DNA of 64,000 nucleotides, from the NCBI RefSeq assembly GCF_900091525.1, contig NZ_FMCU01000001.1, positions 310,001 to 374,000 of the forward strand. Direction: 5' to 3'. The position numbers and the translations under genes were made by a program. The notes beneath the pieces are model-generated. The model worked only from the letters and a program-made list of their open reading frames with translations, was not told the DNA's origin and ran no database searches. This DNA comes from Micromonospora matsumotoense. Its GTDB lineage: Bacteria; Actinomycetota; Actinomycetes; Mycobacteriales; Micromonosporaceae. Shown in pieces: positions 45,028 to 54,045 of this stretch. Each line of letters begins with the position of its first letter. Position 1 is the stretch's first letter.

Positions 45028-46919
45028 TCCACCTCGATCTCCAGGCCCGACGGCAGCGGGGCGGCCTCGTCGTATGTCCGGTTCTGTTCCCGTTCCTGCT
45101 CGGCCTGCTCGTAGGCGGTGACCAGGTCGACGTAGCCGGGCACGCTGGCCAGCAACTCGGTGTGGGTGCCCCGGGCCAGCACCCGGCCCTGCTCCAGATA
45201 GATCACCTCGTCGGCGAGCGCGATGGTGGCCCGCCGGTACGCCACCACCAGGATCGACGCGGCGGCCTGCTGCCCGGGCGCCGGGGCGCGCAGCCCGGCC
45301 AGGATGGCGGCCTCGACCCGGGGGTCGACCGCGCTGGTGGCGTCGTCGAGCACCAGCAGCCGGGGCCGGCCGGCCAGCGCCCGGGCCAGGGTGAGCCGTT
45401 GCCGCTGACCACCGGAGAGCGAGGTGCCCCGCTCACCGACCATGGTGTCCAGCCCGTCGGGGAGGGCCGCGACGAAGCCGTCCGCCTCGGCCAGCCGCAG
45501 CGCCGCCCAGACGTCCTCGTCGTCGATGCCCGGCCGGTCCAGGCCGATGTTGGCCCGGACGGTGTCGTCGAAGACGAACGGCACCTGGGCGACCAGGGCG
45601 GCGGTCGAGGCGAGTGACGCGGCGGTGAGCCGGCGTACGTCCACCCCGTCCAGGGTGACCGTGCCGGTGGCCGGGTCGACCAGCCGGACCGCCAGCGAGG
45701 CGATGGTGGACTTGCCGGCGCCGGTCGGGCCGACCAGCGCCACCGTCCGCCCGGCGGGCACGGTGAAGGCGACCGCACCGAGCACCTGCGTCCCGGGCAG
45801 GTGCGCCTCGGCGGGTTCGTACCCGAAGTGGACGCCGTCGAAGGCGAGGGTGGCGGGCGTCCCGCCGTCGTCGAGGGTGTCGTCCCCGTAGGGCATCTCG
45901 CCGGTGGCGTCGAGCACCCGGCTGACCCGGTCCCAACCGGCCACGCTGCGGGGCAGTTCGGCCAGCACCCAGCCGATGGCCCGCACCGGGAAGGCCAGCA
46001 CGGTGAAGAGGAAGGCGACGCTGACCAGTTCGGTGACGGTGATCGCGCCCTGCCGCAGTCGGATCGTGCCCACCACGAGCACCGCCAGGGTGCCGAGGCT
46101 GGGCAGCGTCTCCAGTAGCGGGTCGAAGACCCCCCGCAGCCGACCGACCGAGATCAGCGAGTCCCGCAACTCCCGGGCCCGACCGGCGAACCGGGCGGTC
46201 TCCTGGGCCTCCCGGCCCATGGTCTTGACCACCAGGGCGCCGTCGAAGCTCTCGTGGGCGATGCCGCTGACCTCGGCCCGCAACCGCTGCGCGAGGGCCT
46301 GGCGGGGGGCCATCCGGCGGGAATAGACCACGTTGAGCGCGAACAGGGCGGGGAACACGGCCAGCCCGACCAGGGCGAGCGCCCAGTCGGTGAAGAAGAG
46401 CGAGCCGACCGCACCGACCAGCATCACCAGCGTGCCCACCGCGAACGGCAGCGGCGCGATCGGATACCAGGCCGCCTCGACGTCGGAATTGGCGTTGGAC
46501 AGCAGCGTGCCGGTGGCGTTGCGGTGGTGCCAGGACAGCGGCAGTTCCAGGTAGCGGCGGGTCACCCGGCGGCGGTAGGCGGCCTGGAGGCGGAACTGCA
46601 TGTAACCCGCGCCGAGCCGGCGGCCGAAGATGCCGACCACCCGCAACACGCTGATCCCGAACAACGCCACGGCGGCCAGGGCCAGTGTGCTGGTGCCGAC
46701 CTCGCCGGACTCGACCGCCGGCACCACCACGTCGCCGACGACCGCGCCGACCACGTACGCGCTGACGATCACCAGCCCACCGAAGAGCACGCTGCCGGCG
46801 ACCGCCACCGCGAAGATGCGTGGTTGTTCCCGGATTGCCCGGCCAAGGACCCACAGCCCCCGGTGGATCACGTCCCGACTCGTCCCGCTCGCCACGCTCT
46901 CCCCCGCCGTAAGCCGCAA
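45021..46919 (-). CDS. ABC exporter subunit with degenerate NBD
   Basis: A 632-residue half exporter with an N-terminal six-helix domain and a C-terminal nucleotide-binding domain. Walker A is VGPTGAGKST and the signature LSGGQRQRLTLARAL is intact. Walker B reads LLVLDDATSAVD (catalytic Glu to Asp), and the H-loop histidine is Tyr (LVVAYRRAT). These are the marks of the non-hydrolysing half of heterodimeric exporters such as TM287/288 and BmrCD. The start is either TTG 46919 (AAGGGAGAT upstream) or GTG 46895 (GGGGGAG upstream). It is co-transcribed with its partner. A Gln-rich, acidic C-terminal tail follows the NBD. Confidence 0.92.
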   Translation of the reverse strand: MRLTAGESVASGTSRDVIHRGLWVLGRAIREQPRIFAVAVAGSVLFGGLVIVSAYVVGAVVGDVVVPAVESGEVGTSTLALAAVALFGISVLRVVGIFGRRLGAGYMQFRLQAAYRRRVTRRYLELPLSWHHRNATGTLLSNANSDVEAAWYPIAPLPFAVGTLVMLVGAVGSLFFTDWALALVGLAVFPALFALNVVYSRRMAPRQALAQRLRAEVSGIAHESFDGALVVKTMGREAQETARFAGRARELRDSLISVGRLRGVFDPLLETLPSLGTLAVLVVGTIRLRQGAITVTELVSVAFLFTVLAFPVRAIGWVLAELPRSVAGWDRVSRVLDATGEMPYGDDTLDDGGTPATLAFDGVHFGYEPAEAHLPGTQVLGAVAFTVPAGRTVALVGPTGAGKSTIASLAVRLVDPATGTVTLDGVDVRRLTAASLASTAALVAQVPFVFDDTVRANIGLDRPGIDDEDVWAALRLAEADGFVAALPDGLDTMVGERGTSLSGGQRQRLTLARALAGRPRLLVLDDATSAVDPRVEAAILAGLRAPAPGQQAAASILVVAYRRATIALADEVIYLEQGRVLARGTHTELLASVPGYVDLVTAYEQAEQEREQNRTYDEAAPLPSGLEIEVDR

Positions 46920-47074
46920 TTATCTCCCTTATCCTTACCGCTCGCAGCCACCTACGCCGCCCGGCGTGGTATGTCGACCATCACGTCGCCGATCGCACCG
47001 CCCGCACGCGTCCCCCGCCGGTGGAGCGGACCGCTCGCCGCGCCGACGGCGGCCCGCCGACCTACGATCGCTGC

Positions 47075-47704
47075 ATGCCGCGGTACGCCCGAGCGGAGCG
47101 CGAGGCGCTCGCCGACCTGATGCTGGAAGTGGGCCCGGACGCCCCGACGATCAACGAGGGGTGGACCGCCCGGGACCTCGCCGCCCACCTGGTGGTGCGG
47201 GAGCGCCGCCCCGACGCCGCCGGCGGCATCCTGCTGCCGCCCCTGCACGGGTACGCCGAGCGGGTGCGGCTGCGGGTCGCCGCCCGGCCCTGGCCGGAGC
47301 TGCTCGACCAGGTGCGCCGCCCCCCGGTGTGGAGCCCGGTCAGCAACCCACTCACCGACGAGCTGGCCAACACGATGGAGTTCTTCATCCACCACGAGGA
47401 CGTCCGGCGGGCCCGGCCGGGGTGGCAACCCCGGGACCTCCCGCCCGGGCTGGCCGCCCGGTTGTGGAAGCCGGTCGCCCTGCTCACCCGGACCCGGGCC
47501 CGACGGTTCCCGGCGAACCTGCTGGTCCAGGCACCGGGCCAGGGTGAGGTGACCGCCGGCCGGGGTGGCGACCGGGTACGCCTGGTCGGCTCCCCCGGCG
47601 AGCTGGTGCTGTTCCTCTCCGGCCGGCAGCGGGTGGCCCGGGTCCAGATCGACGGTCCACCGGCGCTGGCCGAACGGCTGCGTACCGCCCCCCTGGGGTT
47701 GTAG
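47075..47704 (+). CDS. TIGR03085-family protein (maleylpyruvate isomerase-like fold)
   Basis: A 209-residue protein of the DinB/mycothiol-dependent maleylpyruvate isomerase-like superfamily. Opening MPRYARAEREALADLM, then GWTARDLAAHLVVRERRPDA with the first metal-ligand His, and MEFFIHHEDVRRARPGW with two further His/Glu candidates; a domain with LLVQAPGQGEV and GSPGELVLFLSGR follows. TACGAT lies 8 bases before ATG 47075, suggesting a leaderless message. The family is metal-binding and may act with mycothiol; the reaction is unknown. Its last codons and TAG stop are inside the first copy of a 33-bp tandem repeat. Confidence 0.85.
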   Translation: MPRYARAEREALADLMLEVGPDAPTINEGWTARDLAAHLVVRERRPDAAGGILLPPLHGYAERVRLRVAARPWPELLDQVRRPPVWSPVSNPLTDELANTMEFFIHHEDVRRARPGWQPRDLPPGLAARLWKPVALLTRTRARRFPANLLVQAPGQGEVTAGRGGDRVRLVGSPGELVLFLSGRQRVARVQIDGPPALAERLRTAPLGL

Positions 47705-47821
47705 GCACCCCGGCGGGCCCGCCCCCTGGGGTTGTCGGCACGCCGGGGGGACCGGCCCCTGGGGTTGTCGGCACGCCGGCGGGACCGGCCCCGGGGTCGT
47801 CGGCACCCGGTGGGACCGGCC
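47692..47821 (+). repeat. 33-bp tandem repeat (4 copies) spanning a stop codon
   Basis: Copies begin at 47692, 47725, 47758 and 47791 with CCTGGGGTTGTCGGCAC-type sequence; the fourth is slightly shorter. Copy 1 has TAG where copies 2 and 3 have TCG, and that TAG is the stop codon of the gene ending at 47704. The period is exactly 11 codons. The rest of the gap to 48025 contains no gene. Confidence 0.8.
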
Positions 47822-48024
47822 GCGCCCACCCGGGCACGGGACCGTTCGCCCCCGCGACGAACACCCTGCGCGGCCGACGGATCACCCGACGGAGCGGACC
47901 ACGTCGCTGTTGGCGGTAGCGGTGGAATCGGTCACTTCGACCCCCGCCAGCAATGATCGATGTCGATTCCCTTGGCGTACTCTCCGGCGACGCCACCGGT
48001 GGGGGGTGGCCGACTGGGGAAACC

Positions 48025-49125
48025 ATGCACAGTTTCAACGTCTCGGCGTTACTCGAACCACCCTTCGTCAGCCGGCGGCACGCCGCCACCGACGGGGTGG
48101 CGGCGGAGAGTACGGAGTGGGCCCGCCGGCAGGGCCTGATCGAGGGCGGGCGGGCGACGGCCCGACTGCACCGGGCCGGTGCCGCCGAGCTGGCCGGACG
48201 CGCCTGCCCGCAGGTGTCGGTGGCGCAGCTGCGGCTGCTCACCGACCTGCTCTCCTGGCTGTTCGTGATGGACGACGTCTGCGATGACGACGGGCTGGGC
48301 AGCGCGCCGGCCACCCTCGCGCCGACGATCGCCGCGCTGCTGGACGTCCTCGACCGGCACGGCGCACCGGCCGACCGGTCGCCCCCGGCCGGCCACACCG
48401 TGCCGACCAGCCGACCCGCGCCGACCGACCGCGCCGTACCGACCAGCCGACCCGCGCCGACCGACCGCATCGGGCCGACCAGCCGGCCCGCCGGCAGCAG
48501 GCCGACCGACCACGCCGGGCCGGACAGCCGGGGCGCACCGGGCGGGGCGCTCGGTGCCGCCCTGGCCGACCTGTGCCGCCGGGTCCGCGACCAGCGCCGC
48601 CCCACGCTGCTGCTGCGGCTGGTCAGCCAGTTGCGGGCGTACCTGCTCGCGCTGCTGTGGGAGGCGGCGAACCGGGAGCACCGACGGGTCCCGGGGGTGG
48701 CCGAGTACCGCCAGATGCGGCGGCACACCGGCGGGGTACGCCCCAGCCTGACCCTCACCGACCTGGCGTACGGCCGACTGCCCGGCCCGACGCGGCGGGT
48801 CGATCCCGCGGTGATCGCGCTGGACGACCTCGCGGTCGACCTGGTCTGCTGGTGCAACGACCTGTTCTCCTACCGCAAGGAACAGGACACGGCGGCCGAC
48901 CCGCACAACCTGGTGACCGTCCTCGCCACGCAGACCGGGCGGGGCGAGGCGGCGGCGTTCCAACTGGCCGCCGGGTGGTTCAACGACGGGCTGGCCGGCT
49001 ACCTGGTCCGCGAGGCGGCGCTGGTCGCGCACGGCGGGCCCGCACTGACGCCCTACCTGGCGGCCCGCCGCTCGTGGCTGCGCGCCACCTACGACTGGTC
49101 GGTGCGGGTGGACCGGTACGGCTGA
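48025..49125 (+). CDS. class I terpene synthase
   Basis: A 366-residue terpene cyclase of the bacterial sesqui-/diterpene type. The first metal motif is LFVMDDVCDDD, the second the NSE triad NDLFSYRKE; the helix before it reads DDLAVDLVCWC. The C terminus has a WSVRVDRYG end with the usual Arg-Tyr pair. ATG 48025 follows GGGGAAACC. Residues about 125-165, after the first motif, are a Thr/Pro/Arg/Ala-rich insertion made of 12-residue repeats (VPTSRPAPTDRA) that other cyclases lack. The product cannot be predicted. No prenyltransferase or P450 is adjacent, so it appears to act alone. Confidence 0.87.
   Translation: MHSFNVSALLEPPFVSRRHAATDGVAAESTEWARRQGLIEGGRATARLHRAGAAELAGRACPQVSVAQLRLLTDLLSWLFVMDDVCDDDGLGSAPATLAPTIAALLDVLDRHGAPADRSPPAGHTVPTSRPAPTDRAVPTSRPAPTDRIGPTSRPAGSRPTDHAGPDSRGAPGGALGAALADLCRRVRDQRRPTLLLRLVSQLRAYLLALLWEAANREHRRVPGVAEYRQMRRHTGGVRPSLTLTDLAYGRLPGPTRRVDPAVIALDDLAVDLVCWCNDLFSYRKEQDTAADPHNLVTVLATQTGRGEAAAFQLAAGWFNDGLAGYLVREAALVAHGGPALTPYLAARRSWLRATYDWSVRVDRYG
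48400..48494 (+). repeat. 36-bp in-frame tandem repeat inside the terpene synthase
   Basis: Copies start at 48400, 48436 and 48472 (partial), each beginning GTGCCGACCAGCCGACCCGC or a variant, and encode the 12-residue unit VPTSRPAPTDRA. The period keeps the reading frame. Confidence 0.8.
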
Positions 49126-49260
49126 CCACGCCCCCGCACCGCACGCGGCAGCCGGTCCGGCGCGGGCGTCGGACCGACCCCGTCGGGACTCAGCCGCCTC
49201 ACAGGTACGGGGGCTAGCCGATGCCCCGGCGCAGGCAATACCCTTCGGTAACCGCAGCGC

Positions 49261-49280
49261 GACGTGACCCCCGTCACGTC
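49261..49280 (+). promoter_or_regulatory. inverted repeat GACGTGAC-CCCC-GTCACGTC
   Basis: Perfect 8-base arms with a 4-base centre, 28 bases before the acyl-CoA synthetase start. Its size and position suit the operator of a fatty-acid-responsive TetR-type repressor, but no such regulator gene is adjacent. Confidence 0.4.
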
Positions 49281-49307
49281 ACCCACCCCCTGAAGGCGGC
49301 TATCACG

Positions 49308-51134
49308 ATGGCTCTCGATATCCCATACCGTTCCATCCCTGACATGTTCCGCAAGCGGGTGGCCGCGACCCCCGACCAGCACGCCTTCGCCCACCCGGCG
49401 CCGGACGACTCCGGGCCGGTCTGGTTGACCTGGGCCCAGGTCGGCCGGCGGGCCGACGCGGTCGCCGCCGGCCTGCACGGGCTCGGGGTCGGGCTGGAGG
49501 ACCCGGTGGCGATCCTGGCGAACACCCGGCTGGACTGGATCATCGCCGACTTCGGCGTCATGTGCGCGGGTGGGGCGACCACCACCGTCTATCCCACCAC
49601 CGAGCCGCAGGACGCGACGTACATCATCGCCGACTCCGGTTCCCGGGTGCTGTTCGCGGAGAACCCGACCCAGGCGGCGAAGATCGCGGGCGCGCAACTG
49701 CCCGCGCTCACCCACGTGGTGCTCTTCGACGGCACCCCCGACCCGACCGCCGCGGTGCCGCAACTCACCCTCGCCGAGTTGGAGGCGCAGGGGGCACAGG
49801 CCCTCGCCGCCGAGCCCGACCTGATCGCACGGCTGGTCGCCCCGGTCGGCCCGGAGCACCTGGCGACGCTGATCTACACCTCGGGCACCACCGGCCGGCC
49901 GAAAGGCGTCGAGTTGCTGCACGGCGGCTGGTGCTGGGAGGGGGTGGTGCAGGCCGAGACGGGTCTGCTGCGCGACGACGACGTGCAGTACCTGTGGCTG
50001 CCGCTGTCGCACTCGTTCGGCAAGACGCTGCTCTGCGGCTCGACGCACGTCGGGCTGCCGACCTACGTCGACGGCCGGGTGGACAAGCTGGTCGAGATGC
50101 TGGCGGTGATCCGGCCGACGCTGATGTGCGGGGCGCCCCGGGTCTACGAGAAGGTCTACAACAAGGCGGTCACCACCGCGCAGGACGCCGGCGGCGCGAA
50201 GGCGAAGATCTTCGCCTGGGCCGTCACGGTCGGCAAGGAGAAGGTCGCCCTGGAGCAGGTTGGCCGGCCGGTGCCGGGCGGCCTGAAGCTCAGGTACGCG
50301 CTGGCCGAGAAGCTGGTGTTCAGCAAGCTCCAGGCCCGGCTCGGCGGACGGATCCGGGTGCTCGTCTCCGGTGCGGCCCCGCTGAGCGCGGAGATCGCCA
50401 CCTTCTTCGCCGCCGCGAACCTGCCCATCTCCGAGGGGTACGGCCTGACCGAGACCAGCGCCGGCAACTTCGTCAACCCGCCCGACGGGCTGCGGATCGG
50501 CACGGTCGGCCGGGCGATGGGCGACCTGGAGTGCCGGATCGACACCGACGGCGAGATCCTGGTCCGGGGTCGGCCGGTGATGCGCGGCTACCACAACCTG
50601 CCCGGGGAGACGGCCGCCGCGTTCACCGAGGACGGCTTCTTCCGTACCGGCGACATCGGCAGCCTCGACGACGACGGCTACCTGCGCATCACCGACCGCA
50701 AGAAGGACCTGGTCAAGACCTCCGGCGGCAAGTACGTCGCGCCGTCGCACATCGAGGGCATGTTCAAGGCGATCTGCCCGTACACCTCGCAGGCGATCGT
50801 GATCGGTCAGGCCCGCAACTACTGCACCATGCTGGTCAGCCTGGACCCGGACGCGATCCGGGGCTGGGCGGCGGGTGGCCCGCTCGACGGACGGGACTAC
50901 GCCGAGATCGTCGCCTCGCCCGAGGCCCGGACCATGGTCGAGGAGCACGTCGCCCAGCTCAACGCCAAGCTCAACCGCTGGGAGACGATCAAGAAGGTCA
51001 CCGTCCTGCCCCGCGACCTGACCATCGAGGACGGCGAGATGACCCCGTCGCTGAAGATCAAGCGGCGCGGGGTGGAGAGCAACTTCGCCGCCGAGATCGA
51101 CCGGATGTACGCGGGCAGCCTGGCCGAGATCTGA
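49308..51134 (+). CDS. long-chain fatty acid-CoA ligase (AMP-binding)
   Basis: A 608-residue adenylate-forming enzyme that activates fatty acids to acyl-CoA. ATG 49308 starts MALDIPYRSIPDMFRKRV; the longer frame from 49221 has no support. Core motifs are LIYTSGTTGRPKGVELL (ATP phosphate loop), SEGYGLTETSAGN (motif A5), GFFRTGDIGSLDDDGYLRIT (A7-A8) and KDLVKTSGGKYVAPSHIE. The C-terminal lysine region ends in MTPSLKIKRRGV. It belongs to the FadD15/ACSL-like branch common in actinobacteria. It is monocistronic, closed by the hairpin at 51147-51190, with a possible operator at 49261. Confidence 0.95.
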   Translation: MALDIPYRSIPDMFRKRVAATPDQHAFAHPAPDDSGPVWLTWAQVGRRADAVAAGLHGLGVGLEDPVAILANTRLDWIIADFGVMCAGGATTTVYPTTEPQDATYIIADSGSRVLFAENPTQAAKIAGAQLPALTHVVLFDGTPDPTAAVPQLTLAELEAQGAQALAAEPDLIARLVAPVGPEHLATLIYTSGTTGRPKGVELLHGGWCWEGVVQAETGLLRDDDVQYLWLPLSHSFGKTLLCGSTHVGLPTYVDGRVDKLVEMLAVIRPTLMCGAPRVYEKVYNKAVTTAQDAGGAKAKIFAWAVTVGKEKVALEQVGRPVPGGLKLRYALAEKLVFSKLQARLGGRIRVLVSGAAPLSAEIATFFAAANLPISEGYGLTETSAGNFVNPPDGLRIGTVGRAMGDLECRIDTDGEILVRGRPVMRGYHNLPGETAAAFTEDGFFRTGDIGSLDDDGYLRITDRKKDLVKTSGGKYVAPSHIEGMFKAICPYTSQAIVIGQARNYCTMLVSLDPDAIRGWAAGGPLDGRDYAEIVASPEARTMVEEHVAQLNAKLNRWETIKKVTVLPRDLTIEDGEMTPSLKIKRRGVESNFAAEIDRMYAGSLAEI

Positions 51135-51146
51135 GCCGTCCGGGCT

Positions 51147-51190
51147 GGTCGGCGTCCGTGTCCCCCCGTCCCGGGACACGGACGCCGACC
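51147..51190. terminator. perfect 18-bp bidirectional hairpin
   Basis: GGTCGGCGTCCGTGTCCC (51147-51164) and its exact reverse complement (51173-51190) flank an 8-base loop, exactly filling the gap between the convergent acyl-CoA synthetase (ends 51134) and LtrA-like (ends 51193) genes. Confidence 0.75.
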
Positions 51191-51192
51191 GG

Positions 51193-52497
51193 TCACAGGT
51201 GCTCGTGACGCCACCGGCTCTGCTCGGCCTCGGTGGCCTCCTGTTCCGCCAGGGCCAGCTGGCGCACCCGGTGCCGGCGACGGCCCTGCCCCCGGGTCTC
51301 CACCACGACCAGGGCGACGCAGACCAGTGCCAACAGGGCCAACGCGCCCACCTCGGGCACCCGGGCCCCCAGCGGGGCGAACGCGCCCAGCGCCAGCACC
51401 GCCAGCACCGGTGGCCAGCGCAGCACCCGTACCGTCCGCAGTCCGCAGGCGACCAGACTGAGCAGGTAGAGGCTCACCCCGCCGTAGAGCACCAGCACCC
51501 ACCGGCCGCCCAGCGGCAGGCCCCAGTCCGGATTGCCCGGGTCGGCCACCTCGGCCAGCAGGTCCTTGAGCCCGAGGGCGAAGAAGATCACCCCGGCGAC
51601 GATCGGCAGGTGCAGGTAGGTGTAGGCGTCCCGGGCCAGCCGGGCCCGGGACACCGGATCGCGGCTGCGGTGCAACGCCTGCTCCATGGCGAGCGCCAGG
51701 GTGTCGAAGTAGGTCCACCACAGCACCGAGGCGACGGCGATGCCGAGCGTCGCGGCGATCACCACCGGCCAGGTCAGCGGCAGGCCGGTGACGAATTTCG
51801 GGCCGACCCCGAGCGCGATGATCGACTCGCCGAGGGCGATCAGCACCATCAGGGCGTGCCGTTCCGCCCAGTGCCCGGCGGAGAGCACCGACCAGTAGGC
51901 CCCGCCCAGGCGTACCCCGGCCACGTACTCCAGCAGCAGGGCGAGCGTCCAGAGGGCGAGTTGCAGGGCGGTCGCGATGCCGTCCCCGGCGATCCGGTGG
52001 GGCAGCACCGCGGAGACGACCAGCAGCGCCGTGGCGCCCACCGGCAGCAGCGCGAGCCGGGTCCACTGCCGCCACCGGACCGGGTCGCCCCGGGCCAACA
52101 CCCCGAAGACGGACAGCTGGCTGGCCCTGACCAGAAAGTAGCAGCCGGCGAAGACCAGCGGGCCGTGCAGACCGCCGGGCTCGTCGAGGAACGCCCCCGG
52201 CATGCTCAGCGCCAGCAGGAAGGTGGCGGTGACGGTGACGAAGCCGAGCACCGGCAGCAGCCCCTGGTCGGCGCGGACCGCGTTGCCGAGGCCGGCGAAC
52301 CCGGTCCAGCACCACCAGAGCAACCCCAACACCAGCAGGCAGCGCAGTAGGTTGCTGGCAGTGGGCTCCCGGGAGGTCAACGCGGTGACGTTGAAGAACG
52401 CGAAGACGAAGACCAGGTCGTAGAAGAGTTCCAGCCGGGTGGTCCGGGAGCCGGGCGCACCGAGCCGGACGCCGCGCGACCACCCCGGGCTGCCCAC
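51193..52497 (-). CDS. low temperature requirement protein A (LtrA)-like membrane protein
   Basis: A 434-residue protein with about ten membrane segments. The family hallmark is near the N terminus, TRLELFYDLVFVFAF. Further typical segments are WWCWTGFAGLGNAVRAD, HWAERHALMVLIALGESIIA and SVLWWTYFDTLALAMEQAL. The C-terminal tail is soluble and charged (GQGRRRHRVRQLALAEQEAT). The family was named from Listeria monocytogenes growth at low temperature; the biochemical role is unknown. GTG 52497 lies 81 bases after the stop of the mocR-type gene on the same strand, so the two may be co-transcribed. Confidence 0.9.
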   Translation of the reverse strand: MGSPGWSRGVRLGAPGSRTTRLELFYDLVFVFAFFNVTALTSREPTASNLLRCLLVLGLLWWCWTGFAGLGNAVRADQGLLPVLGFVTVTATFLLALSMPGAFLDEPGGLHGPLVFAGCYFLVRASQLSVFGVLARGDPVRWRQWTRLALLPVGATALLVVSAVLPHRIAGDGIATALQLALWTLALLLEYVAGVRLGGAYWSVLSAGHWAERHALMVLIALGESIIALGVGPKFVTGLPLTWPVVIAATLGIAVASVLWWTYFDTLALAMEQALHRSRDPVSRARLARDAYTYLHLPIVAGVIFFALGLKDLLAEVADPGNPDWGLPLGGRWVLVLYGGVSLYLLSLVACGLRTVRVLRWPPVLAVLALGAFAPLGARVPEVGALALLALVCVALVVVETRGQGRRRHRVRQLALAEQEATEAEQSRWRHEHL

Positions 52498-52578
52498 CTC
52501 GGCAGTCTCCCAGCCGCCGCCGGCCGACCGGGCCGGTTCGTCCCGACCGCGTCCCTCGGCGGCCCCGGGGCGGGTGGG

Positions 52579-54045
52579 TCAGGCGATGACGGCCGGTTCC
52601 CGCCAGCGCGGGCGGCCGGCGCCCCGGTCGAGGTCGTAGCGGATCGCGGCCAGCCGGCCGACCGCCTCCACCAGGTCGGCGGCGGGCAGGGTGAAGGGCA
52701 GCCGCAGGAAGCGCTCCAGGGTGCCGTCCAGGCCGAACCGGGGGCCGGGCGCCAGCCGTACGCCGACCTCCTCGGCGGCGCGGGCCAGGGCACTGGAGAT
52801 CGGGCCGTCCAGCTCGGCCCAGAGGGTGACGCCGCCGCGGGGCACTTCGACCCGCCAGTCCGGCAGCCGCTCGGCCAGCACGTCGAGCAGGGCGTCCCGC
52901 TGGGTGACGAGCTGGTCACGACGGGCCGCGACGATCGCCGGGGCCTGGGCGAGCAGGTGCACCGCCACCAGTTGGTCGAGCACCGGGCTGGCCATGTCCA
53001 CCCCGACCCGGGCGGCGGCCAGCCGCTGCACCTGCGGCGCGGAGGCGCGTACCCAGCCGATCCGCAGGCCACCCCAGTACGGCTTGCTCATCCCCCCGAT
53101 GGAGATCACCCGGGAGTGCCGGTCGAAGACGGCGGTCGGCGGCGGCAGCGGCGTGCCGTCCAGCGGCAGATCCACGAAGGACTCGTCGATGACCAGGTCG
53201 GTGCCGGCGGCGTGGGCCGTGGCGACAAGCCGTTCGCGCAGCTCGGCAGGCATCAGGTGACCGGTCGGGTTCTGGAACTCGGGGATCAGGTAGGCAAGCT
53301 TGGGCCGGGTCTGCCGGACGCTGCCCAGCAGCAGGTCGGCGTCCCAGCCGGGGCCGTCGACGGCGAGGCCGTGGGTGCTGATCCGGGCCCGTCGGGCGGC
53401 CAGCGCGGCGAGCGCGTTCGGGTAGGTGGGCGATTCCACCAGGACGTTTCCGCCGGGCGCGAGGGCCAGCCGCAGCACCAGGTCCAGCGCGTGCTGGGTG
53501 CCGCTGGTCACCATGATCTGCTCAGCGCTGGTGGGCAGCCCCCGTGCGGTGTACGCCCGGGCGACCGCCTCGCGCAGCTCGATGATGCCGGTCGGGTGGT
53601 AGCCCGCGCCGGACAGGTAGCGCGGCAGGTCCTCCACGGCGGCGTGGGCGGCCGGCACCAGCTCGGGCGGCGCGGCCAGCGCGGCCACCCCGAGATCGAT
53701 CATGTCGCGGTCGTCCAACGGGGTCCACAGGCCGGTGCTGGCGACCCGGTGGGTGCCGGGCAGCATGGTCCAGCTCCCCGCGCCGCGCCGGCTGGCCAGG
53801 TGGCCGGTCTCCCGCAGCTGCCGGTACGCGGCGGTGACCGTGGTCCGGCTGATCCGCAGCGCCTCGGCCAGTTCCCGCTCGGCCGGCAGGCGTACCCCCA
53901 GGGGGAGCCGGCCGTCGGCGAGCAGTCCCCGGACGGCGGCGGCGAGCGCGGCGTAGTCGGGGCTGCGGCGGCGGCCCGGCAGCGCGTGCCACTGCCCGAG
54001 CAGCCGGGCCAATTGGACCCCTCGCACCTGGCTGGTCACGGCCAC
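52579..54045 (-). CDS. MocR-family (GntR-aminotransferase fusion) transcriptional regulator
   Basis: A 488-residue regulator. The N-terminal GntR winged helix is LRISRTTVTAAYRQLRETGH with RLPAERELAEAL; after a linker a fold type I aminotransferase domain follows with VTSGTQHALDLVLRLAL, PEFQNPTGHLMP and the pyridoxal-phosphate lysine in ISIGGMSKPYWGGLRIGW. It should sense a cofactor-linked amine. It is divergent from a YczE-type membrane gene, an arrangement known for the YczR subgroup of MocR regulators. Copies of ATTGG lie in and beside the shared promoter region. Confidence 0.93.
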   Translation of the reverse strand: MAVTSQVRGVQLARLLGQWHALPGRRRSPDYAALAAAVRGLLADGRLPLGVRLPAERELAEALRISRTTVTAAYRQLRETGHLASRRGAGSWTMLPGTHRVASTGLWTPLDDRDMIDLGVAALAAPPELVPAAHAAVEDLPRYLSGAGYHPTGIIELREAVARAYTARGLPTSAEQIMVTSGTQHALDLVLRLALAPGGNVLVESPTYPNALAALAARRARISTHGLAVDGPGWDADLLLGSVRQTRPKLAYLIPEFQNPTGHLMPAELRERLVATAHAAGTDLVIDESFVDLPLDGTPLPPPTAVFDRHSRVISIGGMSKPYWGGLRIGWVRASAPQVQRLAAARVGVDMASPVLDQLVAVHLLAQAPAIVAARRDQLVTQRDALLDVLAERLPDWRVEVPRGGVTLWAELDGPISSALARAAEEVGVRLAPGPRFGLDGTLERFLRLPFTLPAADLVEAVGRLAAIRYDLDRGAGRPRWREPAVIA

